Both the position numbers and the translations under genes were made by a program. Shown here one piece after another: positions 25,471 to 35,093 of a stretch of DNA of 64,000 nucleotides. Every line of letters begins with the position of its first letter. Position 1 is the first letter of the stretch. Below the pieces are notes generated by a model. It saw only the letters and a list, made by a program, of their open reading frames with translations, was not told the origin of the DNA and searched no databases. The stretch is taken from positions 29,101 through 93,100 of the forward strand of contig DATFQX010000052.1 in assembly GCA_035263865.1 (NCBI GenBank). Reading direction: 5' to 3'. This DNA comes from VAZQ01 sp035263865. GTDB taxonomy: Bacteria > Pseudomonadota > Alphaproteobacteria > Rhizobiales > Xanthobacteraceae.

Positions 25471-28400
25471 ATGAAGGACGTCGCAGAGTGGCTGGCGTCG
25501 CTTGAGCTCGGAGAATACGCGCAGCGCTTCGCCGAGAATGCGATCGATCTGTCCGTTATACCTGATCTGACAGAAAACGATCTCAAAGAGATCGGGGTTC
25601 TGCTTGGGCATCGCCGCAAGATGCTGCGTGCGATCGCCGAACTGCAGCGGGCAGGCGGCAACGCGCCTCAACTTGCGATCGAACTGGGACGGGAACGTGC
25701 CGAGCGACGGCAGCTGACCGTGATGTTTTGCGATCTGGTCGGCTCGAGTGCGCTGGCGACACACCTTGATCCAGAAGACATGCGCCAGCTCATGGCGCGC
25801 TTTCATCGCCACATCGCCGAGGTCATCGCCGGCTACGAGGGAATCATCGCGCGCTATATGGGCGACGGGGTTCTAGCCTATTTCGGTTATCCGCAAGCGC
25901 ATGAGGACGATGCCGTGCAAGCGGTGCGCGCCGGGCTCGCACTCGTAGACTCAGTGGCTCACCTGCAGACCGGTGGGAATTCTCTGCTGCAGGTTCGCGT
26001 CGGGATCGCAACCGGGCTCGCAGTGGTGGGAGACCTCATCGGCGAGGGTGGCGCGCAGGAGCAGGCGGTGGTCGGCGACACGCCGAACCTGGCTGCCCGC
26101 CTGCAAGCGTTGGCCGAGCCGGGCACCGTCATGATTTCTGCCACTACACGCCGGCTAACTGCCAGGCAGTTCGAGTACCGCGATCGCGGCCCCGTCGCGC
26201 TCAAAGGTTGGGAGCAACCCGTCCCAGCTTGGCAGGTTCTGGGAACGAGCGGGGTGGAGAGCCGGTTCGAAGCGCAACACGAAACGAAGCCGACGCCGCT
26301 GTTCGGGCGCGACGAGGAGATCGATCTGCTGTTGCGCCGGTGGCAGAGTGCGAGGGAGGGCGAAGGGCGCGTCGTGGCGCTGACCGGCGACCCCGGCATC
26401 GGCAAATCGCACATCGCGCTTGCGCTGGAAGAGCGGCTACAGGCGGAGCCGCATACGAGCTTGCGCTACTTCTGCTCGGCGCATCACACGAACAGCGCGC
26501 TATTCCCGTTTGTCGCTCAACTCGAGCGGGCGGCCCGCTTCAAGCGCGGGGATTCGCCCGCTCAAAAACTCGCCAAGCTGGAAACGCTGGTCGTGCGATC
26601 CGGCGCTGACGGGGATCACACGATCGCGGTGCTGGCCAATTTGCTGTCGCTGCCACCGAGCAACCGATATCGTTTGCCGGAGCTCACACCGCAAGGCCGG
26701 AAGGAGAAGACACTCGCAGCCCTATCGACGCACCTCGAAGCTTTGGCGGCGAAGCAGCCGGTACTGGTGATCTTCGAAGACGCTCACTGGATCGACCCGA
26801 CCTCGCTCGAGCTGCTGACGGCCACGGTGGAGCGCGTGGCGCAGCTGCGGGTCTTGCTGCTCATCACTGCCCGCCCGGAGTTCGTAGCGCCCTGGCCGCG
26901 CTACGCGCATGTGAGCACAGTTGCGCTCGCACGCCTTCGTCGATCGGACGCGGCGGCCATCATCATGCGAATCACCGGCGGTAAGACCCTGCCCGACGAA
27001 GTAATGCACCAGATCGTCGCTCGCACGGACGGCGTGCCTCTGTTCGTCGAGGAACTGACCAAGACGGTGCTCGAAAGCGGAGTTCTAAGGCAGCGCGACG
27101 GCGAGTATGTTCTCGAGCGCCCGCTGCCGCCGCTCGCGATCCCCACCACGCTGCACGATTCGCTAACAGCGCGGCTCGACCGGTTCGCTCCGGTACGAGA
27201 GGTGGCACAGATCGGCGCCGTGGTGGGTCGCTCGTTCTCCTACGAATTGCTGAGCGCCGTGGCCGGACTTTCGCCGCAAAAGCTGGAGGAGGCGCTCGGC
27301 CAACTGGTTCTCTCCGAGCTGGTGTTCTGCCGCGGAGAGATACCGCACGCCGTTTATACCTTTAAGCACGTGCTGGTGAGAGATGCGGCCTATTCCAGCC
27401 TGCTGAAATCCCGGCGCGCCACAATGCATGCAGCAATCGCCAGCGCATTCGAGCAGCGCTTCCCGGAAATCGTGGAGGCCGAGCCTGAGACGCTGGCACA
27501 CCATCTCACCGAAGCCGGCTTGCATGAAAAGGCGGTGAGCTATTGGTTGAAGGCCGGCAAGAACGCCGTCCAACGCTTCGCTAACCTCGAAGCAATCGCG
27601 CATTTACAGCAGGGCCTAGAGGCCGCATGTCAATTGCCGGAGAGCTCGGCGAGGGACAGGCTCGAGCTGGATCTACAGTTCGCGTTGGGGCCCTGCCTGA
27701 TCGCCACGCAAGGTCCAGCCTCAAGCACGGCCATTGCCACCTTTGCCCGCAGTCGTGAGCTGTGCTCACGCCTCGGCGATCCGCCCGAATATCTGCAGGT
27801 TTTGTTTTGGCTTGCGACCGGCAGCGTCATACGTGGAGAGCTGCCACAAGCGCGCGAGGCAACCACAACGTTGCTCGGGCTCGCCGAAGCTCGCAACGAT
27901 CGGCCAATGCTGATCAACGCGATACGTGGGCTGGGCATGATACTCCTGTTCATGGGGCACCTGGTCGAGGCGCGTGAACTGACGGAACGCGCCATCGTCG
28001 CATTCAGCACCAGCAGCGACTCCGAAAAGCTTGCCGCCCGTGCGGCTGGCCAGGATGCCGGCGTGGCGGGCCTGGCGCTGATGTCGTGGGCCCTTTGGGC
28101 CCTCGGCCACGTCGACCTGGCGGTGACGCGAATGGCTGCCGCACTTCAACGTGCCGATGCGGTCGGGCACCCCCACACACAAGCTTACGCTTGTTACTAT
28201 GCATCCATTCTGCACGCCCTGCGCGGCGAGCCGTCTCTCGCGCAGCGCCATGCCGAGCGTTGCCTCGCCTTGTCCGAGGAACACGGATTCCGGCACTGGC
28301 ATGGGCTTTCGCGCGCCATTCGCGGCATCTGCATGACAACGCTCGATCCGTCGGCGAGCGCGCTCGCGGAGGTCAAAGGCGCTCTGGATCAGTACCGCAG

Positions 28401-28824
28401 TGCTGGCTATCAGCTGGGCATCACGGCGCTCTACGTGCTGATGTGTCCGATTTTGTTGGTCCGAGGCGAACGCGAGGCTGCGCTGGAGATGATAGGGCAG
28501 GGGCTCTCTGCAGCGAGCCACAATAGCGAACGCTTATTTGAAGCTGAACTACATCGATTAAAAGCGCAAGCGCTGACGGTCTGCGGCGCAGCGAGCGCCG
28601 ATGCACAGTCATCGCTCGAGCGAGCCCTCAAGACAGCAGAAAGCCAACACGCCCGATCCCTTGAACTTCGGGCCGCCAAAGACCTGGCCGCGCTGTGGCT
28701 CGGCCAGGGCAGGCGCGAGGAGGCGCTCGCGTTTCTCGCGCCGGTCCATGCTTGGTTTTCCGAAGGGTTCGATACGCGCGATCTCAGGGACGCAAAAGCT
28801 TTGCTCGATCAGCTGCAGCTGTGA
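25471..28824 (+). CDS. SAM domain-class III cyclase-AAA ATPase-TPR regulatory protein
   Basis: 1117 residues from the ATG at 25471. Order: a SAM domain (about 1-60, VAEWLASLELGEYAQRF); a class III cyclase domain (about 78-255) with metal aspartates in TVMFCDLVGSSAL and YMGDGVLAYFG; an ATPase of the MalT/STAND type with Walker A GDPGIGKSH near 305 and VIFEDAHWIDPTSLELL as Walker B; then about 500 residues of TPR-like helices. It is a cytosolic signalling protein; families like this couple protein-protein contacts to cyclase activity. Divergent from the 57-residue gene. Signal and partners unknown. Confidence 0.92.
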   Translation: MKDVAEWLASLELGEYAQRFAENAIDLSVIPDLTENDLKEIGVLLGHRRKMLRAIAELQRAGGNAPQLAIELGRERAERRQLTVMFCDLVGSSALATHLDPEDMRQLMARFHRHIAEVIAGYEGIIARYMGDGVLAYFGYPQAHEDDAVQAVRAGLALVDSVAHLQTGGNSLLQVRVGIATGLAVVGDLIGEGGAQEQAVVGDTPNLAARLQALAEPGTVMISATTRRLTARQFEYRDRGPVALKGWEQPVPAWQVLGTSGVESRFEAQHETKPTPLFGRDEEIDLLLRRWQSAREGEGRVVALTGDPGIGKSHIALALEERLQAEPHTSLRYFCSAHHTNSALFPFVAQLERAARFKRGDSPAQKLAKLETLVVRSGADGDHTIAVLANLLSLPPSNRYRLPELTPQGRKEKTLAALSTHLEALAAKQPVLVIFEDAHWIDPTSLELLTATVERVAQLRVLLLITARPEFVAPWPRYAHVSTVALARLRRSDAAAIIMRITGGKTLPDEVMHQIVARTDGVPLFVEELTKTVLESGVLRQRDGEYVLERPLPPLAIPTTLHDSLTARLDRFAPVREVAQIGAVVGRSFSYELLSAVAGLSPQKLEEALGQLVLSELVFCRGEIPHAVYTFKHVLVRDAAYSSLLKSRRATMHAAIASAFEQRFPEIVEAEPETLAHHLTEAGLHEKAVSYWLKAGKNAVQRFANLEAIAHLQQGLEAACQLPESSARDRLELDLQFALGPCLIATQGPASSTAIATFARSRELCSRLGDPPEYLQVLFWLATGSVIRGELPQAREATTTLLGLAEARNDRPMLINAIRGLGMILLFMGHLVEARELTERAIVAFSTSSDSEKLAARAAGQDAGVAGLALMSWALWALGHVDLAVTRMAAALQRADAVGHPHTQAYACYYASILHALRGEPSLAQRHAERCLALSEEHGFRHWHGLSRAIRGICMTTLDPSASALAEVKGALDQYRSAGYQLGITALYVLMCPILLVRGEREAALEMIGQGLSAASHNSERLFEAELHRLKAQALTVCGAASADAQSSLERALKTAESQHARSLELRAAKDLAALWLGQGRREEALAFLAPVHAWFSEGFDTRDLRDAKALLDQLQL

Positions 28825-28837
28825 GCGATTTGTCCTA

Positions 28838-30448
28838 TCAGCCCACGCTACCATCTGCGCGGCGGCGCAGCACGCTGCCCGGCGTCGCGCCGGTGTGAGT
28901 CGCATTCTCAACGACCATGATCCCGTTGACGATGACGGTCGTACGCGCGCCACTCGGGTACTGATGGGGATTCGCATAAGTGGCCTCGTCTCGAAAATCG
29001 TCCGAATCAAAAATCGCAATATCGGCGCGGTAGCCCTCCTTCAATAGTCCGCGGTCGCGTAATTTGAGCGCCTTCGCCGGTCCACCGGTCATCTTGTAAA
29101 TCGCCCGCTCGAGCGGGAGGAGCCGTTCGTCGTGGACGTAGCGCCCGATAATTCTCGGAAAGGTGCCGTAAAAGCGCGGGTGCGGCATACCTTGGCTGAC
29201 AATGCCATAGGTCGCGACACAATTTCCGTCTGACCCGACGAGTGCCGTCGGCGAGCGCACGATGGTGCGAATGTCGTCTTCGCAGATCGATGTAATCAAA
29301 ACGCGGGTGGCCCCGTCATCGGCGATCAGATGGTCGCAAATTTGGTCGATCGGATCACAACCGCGCGGCCTCGCCAGCGCCGCCACTGTCTGGCCGGCTG
29401 TCTGCGGCAGGCGCGGCGAGATCGAGATCTGCACCGCCTCCCATGAGGCGATCCGCCCCCAATTGTTGAGCCCGTGCTCGGCGAGCTCGCTGCGAATGCA
29501 GGCGCGGACGTCTGGCAGCGCCAGCCGCGCGATCATCGTCTCTTTGTCGCCGGTCTGGACCCAAGGTGGGAGCAAGTTCTTCAGCGGATTGGCGCCCGCG
29601 GCGTAAGGGTAGGCGTCGCAATCGATATCACAACCTGACGCTCGCGCCGCGGCGATCTTGTCGAGGATTTGCGCCGCCTTGCCCCAGTTGTCCACGCCGG
29701 AACACTTCAGGTGCACGATTTCCACATGCACGCCGCATGCGCGGGCAATGTCGATCGCTTCCTCCACCGCCTCCATGACTTTGTTGGATTCGTCGCGAAT
29801 ATGGGTGAAATAGCCGGCGTTGTGCCGTTTCAGCACTCCGCAAAGGGCGACGATTTCGTCTGCTTGGGCAAAGCTGCCGGGCGGAGTGAAAAGGCCCGAC
29901 GACATGCCGAGCGCGCCTGCGCGCAGGCCGTCTTCCAACAACGCGATCATCTCCCCAAGTTCGGTTTTTGTGGACGAGCGATCTTCAAGCCCCATCACCA
30001 TGAGTCTGAGCGTGTTGTGGCCGATGAGCATGCCTGTGTTGACTGCGACGGCCGGGAACGTATCGAGATATTCCGGAAAGCTCATTTCCCGGAACGGGAG
30101 CCACGGCGCGCCTCCGCTCAGATAGTCCGCAAGAAGGTCGGTCTTTCCCGGCAGCACCGGCGCGACCGAGAAGCCGCAATGGCCAATGATCTCGGTGGTG
30201 ACTCCCTGCCGCACTTTGCTTTCCGCCTTCGGATTGATCGGAAGGACAAAGTCGGAATGGGTTTTGATGTCGATGAAGCCGGGCGTCACAGCGAGGCCGG
30301 CGGCATCGATAACCTTCTTTGCATCACCGGCCAGTGCAGGGCCAAGCGCGACGATGCGGCCGGCGCTAACCGCGACATCGCCGGTGATGCCCGGGCTGCC
30401 GCTGCCATCGATCACGGTGCCGCGATGGATTAGGATATCCCAGGTCAT
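28838..30448 (-). CDS. D-aminoacylase-type amidohydrolase (amidohydrolase family 3)
   Basis: 536 residues from the ATG at 30448. N-terminal ILIHRGTVIDGSGSPG and PGFIDIKTHSDF mark the amidohydrolase barrel; HCGFSVAP holds the cysteine that binds the tight zinc in D-aminoacylases, and GYFTHIRDES and HLKCSGVDNWG carry the two metal histidines. The first position of the usual HTHxD pair is lysine here (KTHSD). C-terminal GYRADIAIFD and NGIMVVENATHTGATPG are typical. Predicted to hydrolyse N-acyl-D-amino acids or similar amides. Divergent from the UbiD gene. Confidence 0.9.
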   Translation of the reverse strand: MTWDILIHRGTVIDGSGSPGITGDVAVSAGRIVALGPALAGDAKKVIDAAGLAVTPGFIDIKTHSDFVLPINPKAESKVRQGVTTEIIGHCGFSVAPVLPGKTDLLADYLSGGAPWLPFREMSFPEYLDTFPAVAVNTGMLIGHNTLRLMVMGLEDRSSTKTELGEMIALLEDGLRAGALGMSSGLFTPPGSFAQADEIVALCGVLKRHNAGYFTHIRDESNKVMEAVEEAIDIARACGVHVEIVHLKCSGVDNWGKAAQILDKIAAARASGCDIDCDAYPYAAGANPLKNLLPPWVQTGDKETMIARLALPDVRACIRSELAEHGLNNWGRIASWEAVQISISPRLPQTAGQTVAALARPRGCDPIDQICDHLIADDGATRVLITSICEDDIRTIVRSPTALVGSDGNCVATYGIVSQGMPHPRFYGTFPRIIGRYVHDERLLPLERAIYKMTGGPAKALKLRDRGLLKEGYRADIAIFDSDDFRDEATYANPHQYPSGARTTVIVNGIMVVENATHTGATPGSVLRRRADGSVG

Positions 30449-30710
30449 AGCGGGGCGGCGTCGCGCATCCTTGCCGATGATCGCGCGGGTATCGGGCGCA
30501 CAGGCGGTCCTTATCGCGGGTCCAGTCAGAATCAATACCCATCAATTCGGTCGCCCGCGAGACCGACTTCCAACGCATCAACCTGTTGCTTTCGAGCGGC
30601 GACCAAGAGAGGGAGAGAAAAATGAAGTTTCAGGGCGGGAAAGGTGGTGGAGTTCTTGGGCAAAGGCGGATTGATTTGAGGCGGGCGTGAGTCGGCGGTG
30701 AGAGCAGGCG

Positions 30711-32201
30711 ATGAAATTCATGGATATGCGGCAGTGGATCGCCCTTCTTGAGAAGGAGGGTGAGCTACGGCGGATTACCGCCGAGGTGGACTGGAAGTGC
30801 GAAATCGGCGCCATTGCTCGGCGCGTCCTTGAGAAGAAGGGGCCCGCGCTGCTGTTTGAGAACATCAAGGACTACGGAAATGCGCGCTGCACCAAGGTTT
30901 TTGTGAGTGGATTGGGGGCCCAATCACGCCTGGCGCTTGCCCTCGGCTTTCCCCGCGACGTCGCCAATCGCGACCTAATTCAGTATGTGATGAAGAAAAA
31001 CCGCGAGACGATCGCGCCGGTCATCGTCGAAACGGGGCCGGTGAAGGAGGTCATCGTACGCGGCGATGCCATCGATCAGACTGAATTTCCGGTTCCGCAA
31101 TGGCAGTACCTGGAAGGCGGCCGTTACATCCACACCTTCTCCGGGGTCGTGACGAGGGATCCGGAGACGCGGGTGATGAACGTCGGCATCTACCGCGGGA
31201 TGATCGGCCAGAAGGACACGGCACCTTTTCTCCTCATCAAAGGTGGCCAGCATTGGGGCGCGCATTTTGCCAAGTGGTCCGCGCGCAAAGAGCCAATGCC
31301 GGTGGCTTGCGTGATCGGCTGGGATCCCATCATGCCATTCTTGGCGGGCTCACCGGTCTTGGCCGGGGTGTGCGAGTGGGATGTGATGGGTGCATACCGC
31401 GGCGCTCCCGCGCAGCTGGTCCGCTGCGAAACGGTCGATCTCGAGGTTCCCGCCACGGCGGAGATCGTGCTCGAGGGATATATCAGCGACGATCCGGCAA
31501 GCTACGAGATCGAAGGGCCTTTCGGCGAGTTCACCGGCTACGTGTCCGATCTTCCCACACCGCGTCCGACAATGAAAGTCACGTGCATCACGCACCGCCG
31601 CGACCCGATCTTCTGCGGCTCGCTGGAGGGCACCCTGCCAGGGTCCTACAGCGAGAACAGCGTCATGTCGTCAGTGCAGCGCGCGGGCATCGCCTGGAAC
31701 ATTCTTACCGGCGCCGGCATCCCTGGCATTCTCCACGTCTACGCGCCGCCCATCACCAACGGCGTCAACATCCGTATCCAGATCAAAAAGCATTATCAGG
31801 GACAGCCCAAGCAGATCGCCGCAGCGCTCTGGGGCAACAGCGCCGCGCAATACCGCTATAAGCACGTCATTGTGGTGGAGGAGGACATCGATCCCGCGGA
31901 CGACGAGCAAGTTGAATGGGCACTCGCGCACCGGGTGAACGCCGGTGAAGGCGGCGTCGTCATCTTCCCGGGCATTTTCGGCTCGCCGATCGATCCCAGC
32001 ACGCCCATGGAGGATCGCGACGTTGCACAGCTCGGCACCGGCCTCTGGAATCGGATGTTGATCGACGCCACGCGCTCCTGGAAGAACCCGCGGCGTTCGC
32101 AGTGGGGCGGGGAGCGTTTTCCTCCGACCGTGCGGCCATCCCTTGAAGATGAGGCGCGCGTGCAAGCCCGCTGGTCGGAATACGGGCTGGGTGATCTGTG
32201 A
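30711..32201 (+). CDS. UbiD-family decarboxylase
   Basis: 496 residues, usual length for the family. Catalytic elements are visible: an arginine in NVGIYRGMIGQKD, the glutamates of EGPFGEFTGY (E-x4-E) and the C-terminal glutamate-rich loop EEDIDPADDEQVEW. Such enzymes use prenylated FMN to decarboxylate or carboxylate aromatic or unsaturated acids in the cytoplasm. The flavin prenyltransferase UbiX is not in the window, so the cofactor must come from elsewhere. It lies between a D-aminoacylase gene and the CstA gene; neither explains the substrate. Confidence 0.93.
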   Translation: MKFMDMRQWIALLEKEGELRRITAEVDWKCEIGAIARRVLEKKGPALLFENIKDYGNARCTKVFVSGLGAQSRLALALGFPRDVANRDLIQYVMKKNRETIAPVIVETGPVKEVIVRGDAIDQTEFPVPQWQYLEGGRYIHTFSGVVTRDPETRVMNVGIYRGMIGQKDTAPFLLIKGGQHWGAHFAKWSARKEPMPVACVIGWDPIMPFLAGSPVLAGVCEWDVMGAYRGAPAQLVRCETVDLEVPATAEIVLEGYISDDPASYEIEGPFGEFTGYVSDLPTPRPTMKVTCITHRRDPIFCGSLEGTLPGSYSENSVMSSVQRAGIAWNILTGAGIPGILHVYAPPITNGVNIRIQIKKHYQGQPKQIAAALWGNSAAQYRYKHVIVVEEDIDPADDEQVEWALAHRVNAGEGGVVIFPGIFGSPIDPSTPMEDRDVAQLGTGLWNRMLIDATRSWKNPRRSQWGGERFPPTVRPSLEDEARVQARWSEYGLGDL

Positions 32202-32233
32202 TACCGAACCGACTCCTCAGTTCATAAACTGTC

Positions 32234-32252
32234 GTCCTCGCGAAAGCGGGAC
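32234..32252. repeat. Short hairpin-forming intergenic repeat
   Basis: GTCCTCGC and GCGGGAC pair around GAAA with one bulge. The sequence resembles a dispersed intergenic repeat often seen in Bradyrhizobium-type genomes (GTC-C-CCCGCGAAAGCGGG). It lies between UbiD and CstA. There is no T-run, so a repeat is more likely than a terminator. Confidence 0.45.
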
Positions 32253-32401
32253 CCCTGAGCAGCGGCGTCCTGACGAGCGATCCTGGCGTCCGATCATCTT
32301 CGAATAGCAGCCGCCACGCAAACGGATGTTGTGCGCTCGTACCTTAGCATTAGCTTAGCCTGCAGCTGTTAGCGCGGTTGCTGCAGTGCGGGAGAAAATC
32401 C

Positions 32402-34492
32402 ATGCGTCCCGTCTTAAGCAGTACATCGGCCTGGCAGACCAAGTTTTTGTGGGCAGCGATCGCGATACTAGGCGCTGTTTCCTTCGGGATCGTCGCGCTC
32501 AATCGGGGCGAAGCGGTCAATGCGGCGTGGTTGGTGGTCGCTGCGGTCTGCGTTTATTTCGTCGCTTATCGCTTCTATGGACTGTTCGTCGCCGAGCGGG
32601 CGCTCGGCGTCGACGCAACACGACCGACGCCCGCCTACCGGCACAATGACGGCCTCGATTACGTTCCCACCAATCGATACGTGCTCTTCGGCCATCACTT
32701 CGCGGCGATCGCAGGCGCGGGTCCGCTGGTTGGTCCGGTGCTTGCCGCGCAAATGGGTTATTTGCCAGGGACGCTCTGGATTCTTGCCGGGGCGGTGTTC
32801 GCCGGCGCGATCCAGGACATGACGGTGCTGTTTCTGTCGACGCGGCGCGACGGTCGTTCGCTCGGCGATATCGTGCGCGCCGAGATGGGACCGGTTGCGG
32901 GCACGGTTGCGGGCATCGGCATTCTCCTGATCTGCGTCATCGTGCTTGCGGTTCTTGCTCTCGTTGTCGTCAAGGCCTTGGTCGGCAGCCCGTGGGGCAC
33001 TTTCGCGGTGTTCTGCACAATTCCCATCGCGTTGTTCATGGGCATCTACAATCAGTTCATCCGGCCGGGGCATATCGGCGAGATGTCGCTCATCGGCTGC
33101 GTCCTGCTGCTCGCGGCGCTGATCTATGGACGGACCGTGTCCGAGACCCCGGCGCTCGCCGCCTGGTTCGATTTCAAAGGCGAGACGCTGGCGCTGATCA
33201 TCATCGGCTACGGCTTCGTCGCCTCCGTGCTCCCCGTCTGGCTGCTGTTGGCGCCGCGCGATTATCTCTCGACTTTCCTCAAGATCGGAACCATCGCGCT
33301 CCTGGCCCTCGGAATCCTCATCGTGCGTCCCGATCTGCAGATGCCCGCCGTGACCAAGTTTATCGACGGCACCGGGCCGGTTTGGTCGGGCAGCGTCTTT
33401 CCGTTCCTGTTCATCACCATCGCCTGCGGAGCGGTTTCCGGCTGGCATTCGCTCATTGCTTCGGGAACGACGCCGAAAATGATCGAGAACGAACGCCAGA
33501 TCGCGTTCATCGGATATGGCGGGATGCTGATGGAGTCGTTCGTCGCCATCATGGCGATGATCGGAGCGAGCGTCATCCATCCCGGCGTCTACTTCGCCAT
33601 GAACAGCTCGGCGGGGGTGATCGGCACCACCGCTGATCATGCCGCGCAGGTGATCTCGTCCTGGGGATTCGTGGTGACGCCCAACGAGATCGCCCAGATG
33701 GCCAAGGATGTCGGCGAAACGACGATCATGTCGCGTACCGGCGGCGCGCCGACGCTGGCGGTCGGCATGGCGAGCATTTTGTCGTCATTCCTCGGCGGCC
33801 CCACATTGATGGGCATTTGGTATCACTTCGCGATCCTATTCGAGGCCCTGTTCATCCTGACCACGGTCGATGCGGGGACGCGCGTCCTGCGCTTCATGAT
33901 CCAAGATCTGATCGGCAACGCGATTCCCGCGTTCAAGGAGACCTCGTCCTGGACCAACAATCTGATCGGCTCGCTGCTTTCGGTGATCCTGTGGGGATAC
34001 TTCCTCTATGCCGGCGTGATCGATCCATTCGGTGGGATCTGGACGCTGTGGCCGCTGTTCGGCACCGCCAACCAAATGCTCGCGGCAATCGCGCTGACGG
34101 TATGCACGGTCGTGCTGTTCAAGATGAAACGCGAGCGCTTCGCGCTGGTGACGATTGCACCTGCCACTTGGCTCATTGTATGCACGACGACCGCTGGGCT
34201 GGAGAAGGTAGCCAGTCTAGATCCGAATGTGGGATTCATCAGCCACGCCCTCAAATACGCGGATGCGATCGCGGCCGGGCAGCTGTTGGCCCCAGCCAAA
34301 ACGGCGGCGGAGATGACCCGAATCGTCGTCAACGATTACATTGATGCGGCGCTTGCTGCGGTATTCGTGCTCGTCGTTGTTGCCACGGTGATCTACGGTC
34401 TGATCAGCATCTGGAAGGCGCTGGCGAGTCCGCAGGCGACGGCCATGGAAGTCGGATTCGCCGGGGCAGCGGCGGGAGGCGGTCATGCCTGA
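32402..34492 (+). CDS. cstA: CstA-family carbon starvation protein (pyruvate/peptide transporter)
   Basis: 696 residues from the ATG at 32402, preceded by GGGAG. About 16 membrane segments. Family hallmarks: GHHFAAIAGAGPLVGPVLAAQ, a MGYLPG block, TVLFLSTRRDGRSLG and GTANQMLAAIAL near the end. In E. coli CstA and the related BtsT take up pyruvate or peptides when carbon is scarce. The 3' end overlaps the YbdD-like gene by 8 bp, the standard arrangement. No regulator gene is adjacent. Confidence 0.95.
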   Translation: MRPVLSSTSAWQTKFLWAAIAILGAVSFGIVALNRGEAVNAAWLVVAAVCVYFVAYRFYGLFVAERALGVDATRPTPAYRHNDGLDYVPTNRYVLFGHHFAAIAGAGPLVGPVLAAQMGYLPGTLWILAGAVFAGAIQDMTVLFLSTRRDGRSLGDIVRAEMGPVAGTVAGIGILLICVIVLAVLALVVVKALVGSPWGTFAVFCTIPIALFMGIYNQFIRPGHIGEMSLIGCVLLLAALIYGRTVSETPALAAWFDFKGETLALIIIGYGFVASVLPVWLLLAPRDYLSTFLKIGTIALLALGILIVRPDLQMPAVTKFIDGTGPVWSGSVFPFLFITIACGAVSGWHSLIASGTTPKMIENERQIAFIGYGGMLMESFVAIMAMIGASVIHPGVYFAMNSSAGVIGTTADHAAQVISSWGFVVTPNEIAQMAKDVGETTIMSRTGGAPTLAVGMASILSSFLGGPTLMGIWYHFAILFEALFILTTVDAGTRVLRFMIQDLIGNAIPAFKETSSWTNNLIGSLLSVILWGYFLYAGVIDPFGGIWTLWPLFGTANQMLAAIALTVCTVVLFKMKRERFALVTIAPATWLIVCTTTAGLEKVASLDPNVGFISHALKYADAIAAGQLLAPAKTAAEMTRIVVNDYIDAALAAVFVLVVVATVIYGLISIWKALASPQATAMEVGFAGAAAGGGHA

Positions 34493-34718
34493 CTTGCAGA
34501 ACTTGTTCGATCGCCCCACGCGGGCAGCGGGCGCCACTCTCTATTGGACGACGCGGGCGGCGCGTTTGATGGTCGGAGTTCCCGATTATGAAACGTATGT
34601 TGCACACCGGCGGGCCAACCATCCGAACGAATCGATCATGACCTATGTGGAGTTTTTCCGTGAACGGCAGCAGGCCCGGTATGCCGTGGGGAAGGGTCGA
34701 TTCAGGGGCTGCTGCTAA
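34485..34718 (+). CDS. YbdD/YjiX-family small protein (CstA partner)
   Basis: 77 residues, starting inside the end of the CstA gene. Contains VGVPDYETYVAHRRANHP and MTYVEFFRERQQARY, the family signature; ends GKGRFRGCC, where the family usually ends in a CC pair. These small cytoplasmic proteins accompany CstA/BtsT transporters and are needed for uptake. Overlap implies translational coupling. Confidence 0.93.
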   Translation: MPDLQNLFDRPTRAAGATLYWTTRAARLMVGVPDYETYVAHRRANHPNESIMTYVEFFRERQQARYAVGKGRFRGCC

Positions 34719-35093
34719 CGGCCGTCACGGTCACCCAATACCACTCGAGTGAGGGGGCCAAGGGATTGCAAAGGCGCTATGCCGCAAGTTGCGGCAGGCT
34801 GCCTAATCCATCGCCATGATTGGTTCAGGCGCGAATGCTCGCGCGAGATTCACGGTTGAGCATCCAAACGTCATAGTTTTGAAAAACGTGCAGCGTAAGA
34901 AATGAATCTCCACGATTGTTGACGCTCGCGCTCCGTATGGCACATGTCTTGCTCTAATAACTCTTGCTCTAATAACGTGTCGGTGTGCGCCGAGAAAAAA
35001 AGGCGCGCGGTGGAACGAGTGTGAACCACCGCACATTTCGGGGACCGGTCAGGGGGCAATAATCGCCACGTTCTCCACCGACGGAGGTCCCCG
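34719..35093 (+). other. Intergenic stretch with a 15-bp tandem duplication
   Basis: 375 bp. The unit TCTTGCTCTAATAAC occurs twice in perfect tandem at 34947-34961 and 34962-34976. Apart from this I see no gene; a minus-strand frame at 34803-35036 has no recognisable features. The region must include the promoter for the small membrane protein at 35094. Confidence 0.5.

Noticed and set aside
32468..33640. 390-codon minus-strand frame opposite CstA
   Set aside because: Made up of charged, histidine/aspartate-rich sequence with no motif, complementary to membrane-helix codons of CstA.
34803..35036. 77-codon minus-strand frame covering the tandem duplication
   Set aside because: No ribosome site or motif, and its content changes with the duplicated unit.
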